Both the position numbers and the translations under genes were made by a program. This document shows positions 6,556-12,583 of a stretch of 12,583 nt of DNA, piece after piece (the first letter of the stretch is position 1; every line of letters starts with the position of its first letter). The notes below the pieces were generated by a model. It did no database searches and was not told where the DNA came from. It worked only from the letters and a program-made list of their open reading frames with translations. This stretch comes from Acidimicrobiales bacterium (lineage in GTDB: Bacteria; Actinomycetota; Acidimicrobiia; Acidimicrobiales; Palsa-688): contig JASHVH010000142.1 in NCBI GenBank assembly GCA_030039575.1, forward strand, positions 1-12,583. The letters are read 5' to 3'.

Positions 6556-7719
6556 GTGCGCATACGCAAGAGCTACCTACCGGTAGCTATTGTTGTTGTC
6601 TTTATAGTTATTGGCATTTGTGTACCACTGCTGGCCGGTGCGTCCACGCCCCGGCCTGACGCACGGGCCAGCGCCACCTCGGTCCCTATACCCACTGCGC
6701 CGGCCACGACGTTCCTCACTTCTACTGCGACGACAACGACCGAGGTCAGCTTGACAGCGACGACGGGGACTGTGCCCTGCGGGCCCTCTTCGGCCACTGC
6801 GTCCCTGGCCGGCATCGACGCCAACGCCGGGACAGCCATAATAACCGTGAGCATCACGACCACCAGCGGCTGCGCATTGACTGCCTCGCCCGGGGCCGCG
6901 CTTGTTCCCCTTGCCGCAACTACGGTTTCGTCCGCCACGCCGGTACTGCAGGCCTCACGCCCGTCTGGGACCTCGGGCGCGTCTGGGACCTCGGGGCCGT
7001 CTGGAGCCTCTGCCTCGCCCGGGGCCTCCGCCCCGTCTGGAGCCTCGACCCCGCCCGGAGAAAGTCCGGCCCCGGCGGCCGGGCTCCCTTCCATGCTGGC
7101 AAAGGGTACGGACGTTTACCTCCAAATAGCGTTTACTGAAGCGACGTCCGCTCAGTCTGAGTCAGCCCCGTTGGTCCAATCGGTACGGGTCCAGTTGCCC
7201 GGCGGCGCCGTCGATATCCCTGAGTTCCTCCGTCCCGCAGGCACCCCGTCACTGGTATCGGTCTCCGCGCAACCACCAACGCCGGTCGTCGCGCCGGCTT
7301 GCACGTCTGGCGACTTGCATGCCACCGTGTTGCCGGGGCCCGGCGGCGCAGGAAATGTGGCGTTGACGATCGGCCTGACCAACGGCTCCTCGGGCACCTG
7401 CACCCTGAACGGGTACCCGGTTATCCAGCTATACGACGGTGCCGGTACACCGCTTATCACTACTCAACAAAATGGCGCCCAGACTTGGCTGGGACCGCCC
7501 GAGGCTTCCGCCCCTGTCACCCTGGCGCCCCAAGGTGCGGTCTCGTTCAACATCACGGCGCGCGACATTGGAGGTCAAGCCCCTTGCGCCGTCGGACAAG
7601 AGATGTCGGTCACGCCACCTGGCACGTCAACGGCCTTGACGATCCCTGTGACGGCCGCCGCTTGCAATGGCACCGTCACGGTGGGCGCCTTCCAGCCAGG
7701 AGAAACAGCCATCCAATGA
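6556..7719 (+). CDS. Membrane-anchored DUF4232 protein with low-complexity linkers
   Basis: This 387-residue exported protein is held by one N-terminal hydrophobic segment (residues 8-28) after a basic start; no lipobox is evident. Then come a Thr/Ala/Pro-rich stretch (30-72), a first small domain (73-130, with Cys75 and Cys106) that resembles a degenerate DUF4232 half, a Gly-x-Ser low-complexity tract (137-170), its apparent continuation (179-222), and a clear DUF4232 domain (247-375). The latter shows CTLNGYP (282-288), TLAPQGAVSF (322-331), and Cys249, 282, 344 and 370, probably two disulfides. DUF4232 is widespread in exported actinobacterial proteins, without an agreed function. The GTG at 6556 is preferred over the one at 6541 because GGGGGG lies seven bases upstream. 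The stop overlaps the next start as ATGA. It is likely a surface partner of the GH25-like protein encoded next. Confidence 0.8.
   Translation: MRIRKSYLPVAIVVVFIVIGICVPLLAGASTPRPDARASATSVPIPTAPATTFLTSTATTTTEVSLTATTGTVPCGPSSATASLAGIDANAGTAIITVSITTTSGCALTASPGAALVPLAATTVSSATPVLQASRPSGTSGASGTSGPSGASASPGASAPSGASTPPGESPAPAAGLPSMLAKGTDVYLQIAFTEATSAQSESAPLVQSVRVQLPGGAVDIPEFLRPAGTPSLVSVSAQPPTPVVAPACTSGDLHATVLPGPGGAGNVALTIGLTNGSSGTCTLNGYPVIQLYDGAGTPLITTQQNGAQTWLGPPEASAPVTLAPQGAVSFNITARDIGGQAPCAVGQEMSVTPPGTSTALTIPVTAAACNGTVTVGAFQPGETAIQ
6963..7052 (+). repeat. 18-bp tandem repeat, five units, coding a collagen-like tract
   Basis: Units begin at 6963, 6981, 6999, 7017 and 7035, with a degraded sixth after 7052. 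The first two share GTCTGGGACCTCGGG; later ones read GTCTGGAGCC or GCCCGGGGCC at the same phase. Each unit encodes six residues, that is two Gly-X-Y triplets (GTS, GAS, GTS, GPS, GAS), with interruptions in the second half. It lies between two folded parts of the DUF4232 protein and is likely to vary in copy number between strains. Confidence 0.75.
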
Positions 7720-8711
7720 GACGACCGGCGAAGACCTTACGACGCTTGGCCATCGCCACTATGGCGGCCAGTTCGCTCCTGGCCACACAGGCTGCGGTGG
7801 CCCATGCGGCCGATTCGCCCGCGGGTTTCTACTACGGAGCGGACAGCGATAGCCCGACACCCGGCTCGAGCCCACTGCCCTACCGGGAGCCGGGTTGCAC
7901 GCCTGCGGCCGACTTCGCCTCTTACGTCGGTGAGATCGGGAGCGGCCTGCTGTTCAGCAGCCAGGACCCCGACGGTTATACGCCTGGTTTTGGCATTGGT
8001 TGGAACGCGACCGACGCTTCTGAAGCAAACGTCGATCACTTCACCTACGGCATTGGTGAGGGCGCAGGCGCCTATTTCTGGCTATTGGGCCCGGACTGGC
8101 AAGGCGATGACCTGAGCGGCGGTAACTTCGGCAGTTCGGTCGTCGGTACCCCTGCCTACAAATGGGGAGAACAGCAGGGACAGGCCGCAGATGCGGACTG
8201 GCAACGCTGGTACGACGACGGCGCCAACAGGATGCCTTTCAGGGTCATTTGGGCGGACGTAGAGAACGGCGACGGCGATGGTTACCCGGATTGGGCACAC
8301 AATGGAGACCCGAACGGATGGTTCACGGACTCAACGACAAATGCAAAGGACGACCAAGCCAATTTCGCCGTTTGGGCGGGTTTCCGGGACAAGGTCAACG
8401 CCATCAATGATGGCCACGTGCCTGGCATGTATTCTTCCCAGAGCCAGTGGGACACATTTGTCGTGCCTCAGGTGGGTACGTACAACACGATCAGCGGGTA
8501 CAACATATGGACGGCTGAGAATGATTCCGGCGTAACTCTCGAATGCCCGTCCGGCTGGTCACAGAGCGTGGAGGGCGGCGGGACCAGCCCGGCCCTCTAT
8601 TTTGCGGGTCAGTCGAGTGCCTCGCCGAACGCCACGATGTGGCAATGGAGCACCAACGGGTCAGGAGACTGGGACCAAGTTGACGCGAACCGTTTGCCGG
8701 CCGACTACTAG
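7716..8711 (+). CDS. Secreted GH25-like barrel protein, putative muramidase
   Basis: This 331-residue protein has a signal peptide: RRPAKTLRRLA, a hydrophobic core, and cleavage near AHAAD (residues 29-33). The mature part carries traits of GH25 lysozyme-type barrels: VIWADVE (177-183), with the D-x-E pair (Asp181, Glu183) that is catalytic in that family; PGMYSSQSQW (236-245), like the family's strand that positions a Tyr/Ser near the sugar; and a C-terminal WQW (309-311) followed by DWDQVDANR (318-326), like the usual WQY...vDlN ending. The N-terminal half (32-170) with FYYGADSDSPTP, and an insert after the D-x-E motif rich in Asp/Gly (184-200), differ from standard GH25, so another substrate is possible. 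The ATG overlaps the DUF4232 stop by four bases, with AGGAGA (7698-7703) somewhat far upstream. Cleavage of peptidoglycan or another polysaccharide is inference from motifs only. Confidence 0.6.
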   Translation: MRRPAKTLRRLAIATMAASSLLATQAAVAHAADSPAGFYYGADSDSPTPGSSPLPYREPGCTPAADFASYVGEIGSGLLFSSQDPDGYTPGFGIGWNATDASEANVDHFTYGIGEGAGAYFWLLGPDWQGDDLSGGNFGSSVVGTPAYKWGEQQGQAADADWQRWYDDGANRMPFRVIWADVENGDGDGYPDWAHNGDPNGWFTDSTTNAKDDQANFAVWAGFRDKVNAINDGHVPGMYSSQSQWDTFVVPQVGTYNTISGYNIWTAENDSGVTLECPSGWSQSVEGGGTSPALYFAGQSSASPNATMWQWSTNGSGDWDQVDANRLPADY

Positions 8712-8764
8712 GGCGCGTGCCCGACCACCGCTGGCGGGCGTAGCGTTGTAGATCTTCACAGAAG

Positions 8765-9745
8765 ATGGTGGCAATCAGGCTTAGACGAGGTGCGTTAGCG
8801 TCAGTGTTGGCAGGGGCGGCCCTGTCGGCTGGCTTGACAATAAGTGGCTGTGGCGCAGCGGTACCGGCCGCCCATGTCAAAACCCCGAGCACTTTTGTAG
8901 CCGCGCCAGTGGGAGCACCGCCCGAGGGTATCGACCTGTATTCCTTGGCCACAGGGCGGCTCGTCCGCAAACTGGTGGCCGATGCCATTGAGCCCCAAAC
9001 CGCCGATGATGGGCGGGTAGTGTACTTCCTCCGTGGCCCGACAACGCCTGGCGGTTGCCAATACAGCGTTTGGAAGGTAGCGACGACGGGTGGGCCGGCC
9101 CACGATGTCGGCATTCGGCTCAATGGCGTAGTTATGGGGGTGAGCCCTGACGGGCGCTTCCTAGCGTACGCCAGCCAGCCGGGAGGCTGTCACCCCGTGG
9201 GGCCCACTTACCTCACCACGATTGCACTTAGTTCACGCCACGAGCACGTCGCTCGGTTGTCGTCACCGGTTCAGTCGGTGGCTTGGTCGTCCAACGACCG
9301 GAGCGTCACGGTCGAAGGCTACGGGGGCCCGTACGGCTCCCCCGTCGTACAGGTTGAGCGGGACGTCTGGTCTGCCAAACCCGCCCAGGCCAGCTCGCAC
9401 CCACCGTGCCCGCTCGACGCTCCCTATTGCGGCCAGTCCTACCCGCAATATGACGGGCGGAACGACCTGTTTTACATAGCGACGGTCGACCCTAACCCCA
9501 AACGCCCCTGCGCGGTTTACCGCTGCACCTCTCAGACCTACGTGCTGACCGAGGTCCGCCGGGGCAAGGCACTGGCCTTGGCCCGGACGACTGGCCAGGC
9601 CGGGCTCGGTTCCTGGTTAGCAGTCAGCCCTTCGGGCACAACCGCCGTCTACACCGTGGCGTCGGGTGGCTCTCTGCACACCTTCATCTGGTCTGCGGGC
9701 AACGTCAGGCGGGTGCCGGCTCTCGTTTCTCAAGAGAACATTTAG
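8765..9745 (+). CDS. Lipoprotein with TolB/WD40-like propeller
   Basis: This 326-residue predicted lipoprotein has a basic N-terminus, a hydrophobic run (residues 10-25) and a lipobox ISGC, so Cys29 should carry the lipid. The mature part shows propeller-like strand patterns: GIDLYSLATGRLVRKL (55-70), MGVSPDGRFLAYA (124-136), SVAWSSNDRSVTV (171-183) and LAVSPSGTTAVYTV (285-298). The 'SPDG' turns are typical of TolB/PD40 repeats. Six further cysteines (98, 142, 215, 222, 249, 254) suggest disulfides in an exported protein. The partner or ligand is unknown. The start is uncertain, since no good ribosome site precedes the ATG at 8765; a GTG follows immediately at 8768. It begins 53 bases after the GH25-like gene on the same strand and could be the third member of that transcript. 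It converges on the amidohydrolase gene. Confidence 0.75.
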   Translation: MVAIRLRRGALASVLAGAALSAGLTISGCGAAVPAAHVKTPSTFVAAPVGAPPEGIDLYSLATGRLVRKLVADAIEPQTADDGRVVYFLRGPTTPGGCQYSVWKVATTGGPAHDVGIRLNGVVMGVSPDGRFLAYASQPGGCHPVGPTYLTTIALSSRHEHVARLSSPVQSVAWSSNDRSVTVEGYGGPYGSPVVQVERDVWSAKPAQASSHPPCPLDAPYCGQSYPQYDGRNDLFYIATVDPNPKRPCAVYRCTSQTYVLTEVRRGKALALARTTGQAGLGSWLAVSPSGTTAVYTVASGGSLHTFIWSAGNVRRVPALVSQENI

Positions 9746-9748
9746 TAC

Positions 9749-9792
9749 GAAGCCAAGCACCCGAAGGTGTGAGCGAGCACCTCTGGGGCTTC
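9749..9792. terminator. Candidate terminator between convergent genes
   Basis: GAAGCC (9749-9754) pairs with GGCTTC (9787-9792), enclosing an inner hairpin GGTGT (9766-9770) with GCACC (9777-9781). It fills most of the 60-base gap between the lipoprotein stop and the amidohydrolase stop. No T-run is present, and alternative pairings exist (GCACC at 9757-9761 with GGTGT). Confidence 0.4.
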
Positions 9793-9805
9793 CATAGCCC
9801 GCATA

Positions 9806-10987
9806 TCAAACCGCAGGTGCCATGTCCGGCGCGCAAGGCAAAAATTGACCTCTCAGGACCACGGCCTCCGGGACGATGCAACGTCTGACCGGCACCGCGC
9901 TACCGTGACAATCTTCATAAGTGCGACCCTTCGGGGCATCGTCCGAAACCCGGAATATCGTGGCGTGAGCGACGGCTCCACCGGGACGTACCCACGGCTC
10001 GGTCCCCACCACCTGGCCGGGATTGGTCGTGACGCACAGGACCACGTCGCGGAGCGACATGCCGGCGGCGATGAGCTTCGACATCGTCGTCGCCAGGTCA
10101 CGCACGGGGCCGCCTATGTTGCGGGCGTGAAGGTCGGTGCTGATAGTAAATGGCGGCCAGCCCGCATTGATTGCTCGCCATGCGGTCTCCCAGCGAAAGC
10201 TCGCCCCCCCGTGGCCCACGTCAAGGAGCACCCCACGGTCTATCGCCCGCCGAAGTGCTTGGCTCGGCGAGCCATCGGCGCTCCAGGGTGCCCCGACCTT
10301 GCCGTGGTAGCAATGGGTGACGACGTCTCCCTCGTCCAGAAGGTCAAGGACGTCTTCCACCAGCGGTGGCGCCTCGCCAATGTGCACCATAAGCGGTAAA
10401 CGGGCGTTGCGCGCCACCAGCCGAGCCAGCTTGAGCGGCTGCAGGCCGCTGGCGCCCACGACGGCGCCACTTGAACGCACTTTCACGCCGCATATGAAGG
10501 CCGGGTGGCGATCGATGGCGCCCAAGGTCCTGTCGACGTCCAGCCACGACAAGTCCGCCAGCTCTCGAAGGTGGACCAACCCGTGAGAGCCGATGTTGAG
10601 CCAGGCGCGGACAGGAGTGCGGGCGGTGGGCACCACGTAGCGGGCGAGCCCGTCCACAGTGGCCTCTCCGGAGCTGCCAGCGTCGGCGACCAGCGTCACA
10701 CCCGTCCGGTACCCAGCCGTGTCCGGGTGCACGCCGAGGACGGTGACCCCGTCGTAAACGTGAGCATGGAGGTCGACCCAGCCAGGTGAGATGTACCAGT
10801 CCGTTCCCGGCCCGGGGGAGCTCTCGAGTTTCCAGCCGCCGGGTGCCGGTGCTATCCGGACGACCTCGCCCGCTTCGGTGTGCCCGCCAACTACCCGGAG
10901 CGCGGTCTCCGTCATCATACGTAGAGCAGTCGAGCGCATCCCCGGCGGCTCGAGCACTGGCTCTCCTAACACTTCGTCAAGCGACAT
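9806..10987 (-). CDS. COG3964-type metal-dependent amidohydrolase
   Basis: This cytosolic enzyme of up to 393 residues belongs to the amidohydrolase superfamily, close to the COG3964 group often labelled dihydroorotase-like or deacetylase; Atu3266 and EF0837 are studied members acting on acetyl-(R)-mandelate and N-acetyl-D-amino acids. All expected metal and active-site positions are seen: HAH (74-76) in SPGWVDLHAHVYDG; GVKVR (167-171), whose Lys169 should be the carboxylated bridge; VHIGE (201-205); THCYHG (224-229); LDVGHGGASF (255-264); and STDLH (283-287) with the catalytic Asp285. The start is uncertain: no ribosome site precedes the ATG at 10987, the first 24 residues look unconserved, and Met24 or Met25 may be real starts. 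It diverges from the threonine-synthase-like gene and ends convergent with the lipoprotein. True dihydroorotase is less likely than hydrolysis of an acylated amino or hydroxy acid. Confidence 0.85.
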   Translation of the reverse strand: MSLDEVLGEPVLEPPGMRSTALRMMTETALRVVGGHTEAGEVVRIAPAPGGWKLESSPGPGTDWYISPGWVDLHAHVYDGVTVLGVHPDTAGYRTGVTLVADAGSSGEATVDGLARYVVPTARTPVRAWLNIGSHGLVHLRELADLSWLDVDRTLGAIDRHPAFICGVKVRSSGAVVGASGLQPLKLARLVARNARLPLMVHIGEAPPLVEDVLDLLDEGDVVTHCYHGKVGAPWSADGSPSQALRRAIDRGVLLDVGHGGASFRWETAWRAINAGWPPFTISTDLHARNIGGPVRDLATTMSKLIAAGMSLRDVVLCVTTNPGQVVGTEPWVRPGGAVAHATIFRVSDDAPKGRTYEDCHGSAVPVRRCIVPEAVVLRGQFLPCAPDMAPAV

Positions 10988-10996
10988 CGTACTAAC

Positions 10997-11034
10997 GGCC
11001 TAGATCACCTGTCCCACGGCGTCGCCGGGCCTAG
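10997..11034. promoter_or_regulatory. Paired CTAGGCC heptamers between divergent genes
   Basis: GGCCTAG occurs at 10997-11003 and 11028-11034, three helical turns apart, in the short gap between the divergent amidohydrolase and PLP-enzyme genes. The same heptamer in the other orientation lies at 221 and 241 before the HAF gene. TAGCAT (11032-11037) overlaps the second copy and fits a -10 element for the PLP gene. The pair may be an operator, but heptamers this short can recur by chance. Confidence 0.3.
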
Positions 11035-11051
11035 CATTACGTCGCTGCCCC

Positions 11052-12368
11052 ATGAACACCCGGCCACCGCCACAGGCTAACCAGTGGCGCCGACCCAAAG
11101 GCTTATCTGACGTGACGGTCGCGTTGGAGTACGTGTGCGACGATTGTGCCCGCCCGTTCGGGCTGGACCGGCCGGAGACGACGTGCAAAGCGTGCGGCGG
11201 TCTTTTGGAGGTCCGTTACGACCTCGACGCTCTGCCTCGGGACTTTCGCGAGCGGGCCGCCGCCGGACGCCCGATGGCGATGTGGCGATGGCGCGCGTTG
11301 CTTCCTCTCCCGGACGGTGCCGTTCAGGTCAGCCTGGGCGAAGGGGATACACCGCTCTTGCGCTGCGACCGGCTCGCCGGACAGCTGGGCGTCGGCAAGC
11401 TCTGGTTGAAAAACGACGCTCAAATGCCAACCGGGAGCTTCAAGGACCGGGGGTTCAGCCTGGCCGTAAGCATGGCAGTGGCCTTAGGGGCCCGTCGGGG
11501 CCTCACGTACTCGTCCGGGAACGCAGGGGCGTCACTGGCTGCTTACGCGGCCCGAGCAAACATCGATGTAGTAGTCCTGGCGGACTATCTCTGCAACCCG
11601 GTGAAGCTGGCCGCGATACGCGCCTACGGCGCCCATGTCTTCCGCGTTCGTTCCCGTTCGACGGCCGAGGTCTTCAAGGCGCTCGAGCACCTCGGGAGTG
11701 AGGCACCCTACTCGTTTGTGAACTTCCTCAACCCTGTCCGGCACGAAGCGATGAAAACCTACGCGTACGAAATATGCGAGGCGCTCGGGTGGCGCGCCCC
11801 CGATGTGATGGTCCACCCCGTGGGCACCGGTGGAGGGCTCTATGGGGCCTGGAAGGGGTTCAGCGAACTTTACGAACTGGGGTGGACCGAAACCGTGCCG
11901 CGTATGATCGGCGTCCAGCCATCCGGCTGCGCTCCTATCGTTATGGCCGTCGCGGATGGCGCGTCTTTCGCGGGACCGGCCGGTGACCCCAGCGCCACAA
12001 TTGCCCAGAGCATAGCGGGAGGTTCTCCGATCAAGGGCGGCCGGCGGGTGCTGGCTGCCATCAGGCGATCGGGCGGCACGGCCGTAGCCGTGTCCGACGA
12101 CGAGATCAGGCGGGCGATGGCGCTCGTAGCCGGCGAGGGTGTGCTGGCTGAGCCCTCAGCTGCAGCGCCCGTGGCAGCACTGGGCCGCTGCCTTGCGGAA
12201 GGCAAGATCCGGCCAAACGAAGAGGTCGTTTGCGTGATAACGGGGTCTGGGCTCAAGCAGCCAACGGAATTGGCTTCAACCGTACCGGCGGCCCCCCCCT
12301 TGGAGCTCAATGCCGACGCAGCGGAGATCGCACAGGCCCTTGCCAGCGTCTGGCCCGTGGCCACCTAG
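11052..12368 (+). CDS. Threonine-synthase-like PLP enzyme
   Basis: This protein of up to 438 residues is a fold-type II PLP enzyme of the threonine synthase group. It starts with a zinc ribbon (Cys29-x2-Cys32 and Cys45-x2-Cys48), as in class II threonine synthases and relatives such as cysteate synthase. GEGDTPLL (96-103), TGSFKDRG (127-134) with PLP-binding Lys131, SSGNAGAS (154-161), the phosphate-cradling PVGTGGGLYG (256-265), EPSAA (367-371) and TGSGLK (397-402) follow. Threonine synthase makes threonine from phosphohomoserine. The neighbours are not threonine-pathway genes (no hom or thrB), so a paralog acting as lyase or beta-replacement enzyme is possible. The ATG at 11052 may be leaderless from TAGCAT (11032-11037); the alternative GTG at 11112 has AAAGG (11097-11101) and would remove a Pro/Arg-rich, non-conserved first 20 residues. 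I could not decide between them. It reads toward the lyase gene downstream. Confidence 0.85.
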   Translation: MNTRPPPQANQWRRPKGLSDVTVALEYVCDDCARPFGLDRPETTCKACGGLLEVRYDLDALPRDFRERAAAGRPMAMWRWRALLPLPDGAVQVSLGEGDTPLLRCDRLAGQLGVGKLWLKNDAQMPTGSFKDRGFSLAVSMAVALGARRGLTYSSGNAGASLAAYAARANIDVVVLADYLCNPVKLAAIRAYGAHVFRVRSRSTAEVFKALEHLGSEAPYSFVNFLNPVRHEAMKTYAYEICEALGWRAPDVMVHPVGTGGGLYGAWKGFSELYELGWTETVPRMIGVQPSGCAPIVMAVADGASFAGPAGDPSATIAQSIAGGSPIKGGRRVLAAIRRSGGTAVAVSDDEIRRAMALVAGEGVLAEPSAAAPVAALGRCLAEGKIRPNEEVVCVITGSGLKQPTELASTVPAAPPLELNADAAEIAQALASVWPVAT

Positions 12369-12401
12369 GGCTGGCCCCCACCGCCACCGAAGTAGACTCC
12401 G

Positions 12402-12413
12402 AGCCGCGCGGCT
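12402..12413. other. Self-complementary 12-mer before the lyase gene
   Basis: AGCCGCGCGGCT is a perfect palindrome in the 94-base gap between the PLP-enzyme stop and the lyase start. It may form a small cruciform or weak RNA stem, or serve as a regulator site. It is GC-only apart from its ends, so chance is a fair explanation. Confidence 0.3.
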
Positions 12414-12462
12414 GTCAACGATGAGGGCTGCGGTTACGGGTTCCTCAGGAAAGACGTGGAAG

Positions 12463-12583
12463 ATGCAGTTCCCAAATAGCGTAGAGATCGTAGACGTGAC
12501 CCTGCGCGACGGCCTCCAGAGCCTGGAGAAGGTTTACCCCACCCGGCTCAAGCTCGAGATATTGGACCGGCTTCTGGCCGTCG
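12463..12583 (+). CDS. HMG-CoA-lyase-like DRE-TIM metallolyase (5' part)
   Basis: Only the first 40 codons lie in the window; the gene runs off the right edge. VEIVDVTLRDGLQS (residues 7-20) matches the first strand of DRE-TIM metallolyases (HMG-CoA lyase, isopropylmalate and citramalate synthase, related aldolases): Arg15 and Asp16 would be the catalytic arginine and a metal ligand. RDGLQ, followed by a PT..K pattern (YPTRLKLEILDRL), points to the HMG-CoA lyase branch, which splits a 3-hydroxy-3-methyl acyl-CoA into acetyl-CoA and a keto acid. The ATG at 12463 has an excellent ribosome site, AGGAAAG (12447-12453). An in-frame ATG at 12421 lacks one and would add 14 unconserved residues. It follows the PLP enzyme by 94 bases on the same strand and is probably cotranscribed. 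Exact substrate cannot be told from this fragment. Confidence 0.8.
   Translation, partial: MQFPNSVEIVDVTLRDGLQSLEKVYPTRLKLEILDRLLAV

Noticed and set aside
7299..7715. Upstream extension of the GH25-like frame
   Set aside because: It overlaps the DUF4232 coding region in another frame, is Arg/His-rich, and the ATGA start at 7716 directly precedes a proper signal peptide.

Overview
The window is high-GC bacterial DNA with actinobacterial habits. GTG starts sit beside ATG, genes are coupled through ATGA overlaps, there is a DUF4232 protein, an ECF sigma factor paired with a zinc-binding anti-sigma protein, and a tRNA gene without an encoded CCA end. An uncultured or little-studied member of the Actinomycetota is the best guess from sequence alone; no marker allows a finer placement. 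No transposase, integrase, phage gene, CRISPR array or rRNA is visible.

Left part (1-4255): a non-coding leader with several hairpins precedes a secreted HAF-repeat protein (292-1353). After a perfect 13-bp hairpin comes a small SnoaL/NTF2-like protein (1444-1851). A perfect 15-bp hairpin separates it from a convergent secreted lactonase-type beta-propeller (1996-3159, minus). Diverging from the propeller gene is an ECF sigma factor (3321-3989), probably leaderless and translationally coupled to a small soluble zinc anti-sigma protein (3986-4255).

Middle part (4256-9745): a tRNA-Gly(TCC) is followed by a large multi-pass membrane protein of GT-C-like architecture. Next comes a coupled pair: a membrane-anchored DUF4232 protein carrying a collagen-like Gly-X-Ser tract, and a secreted protein with the hallmarks of a GH25-type muramidase barrel. 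An ECF-style promoter (GGAAC-N17-CGTA) lies in front of this pair. A propeller-like lipoprotein follows. The section is dominated by envelope and exported products, and the sigma/anti-sigma pair is a natural candidate for controlling at least the DUF4232/GH25-like pair; that link is inference.

Right part (9806-12583): the content changes to cytosolic metabolism. A minus-strand amidohydrolase of the COG3964 type diverges from a threonine-synthase-like PLP enzyme. Downstream of the PLP gene, on the same strand, is the start of a DRE-TIM metallolyase (HMG-CoA-lyase-like) cut by the window edge. Hydrolase, PLP enzyme and aldolase-type lyase side by side suggest a degradative or salvage route for an acylated amino acid or hydroxy acid. 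The substrate cannot be read from sequence, and this is the most promising candidate for undescribed biochemistry in the window.
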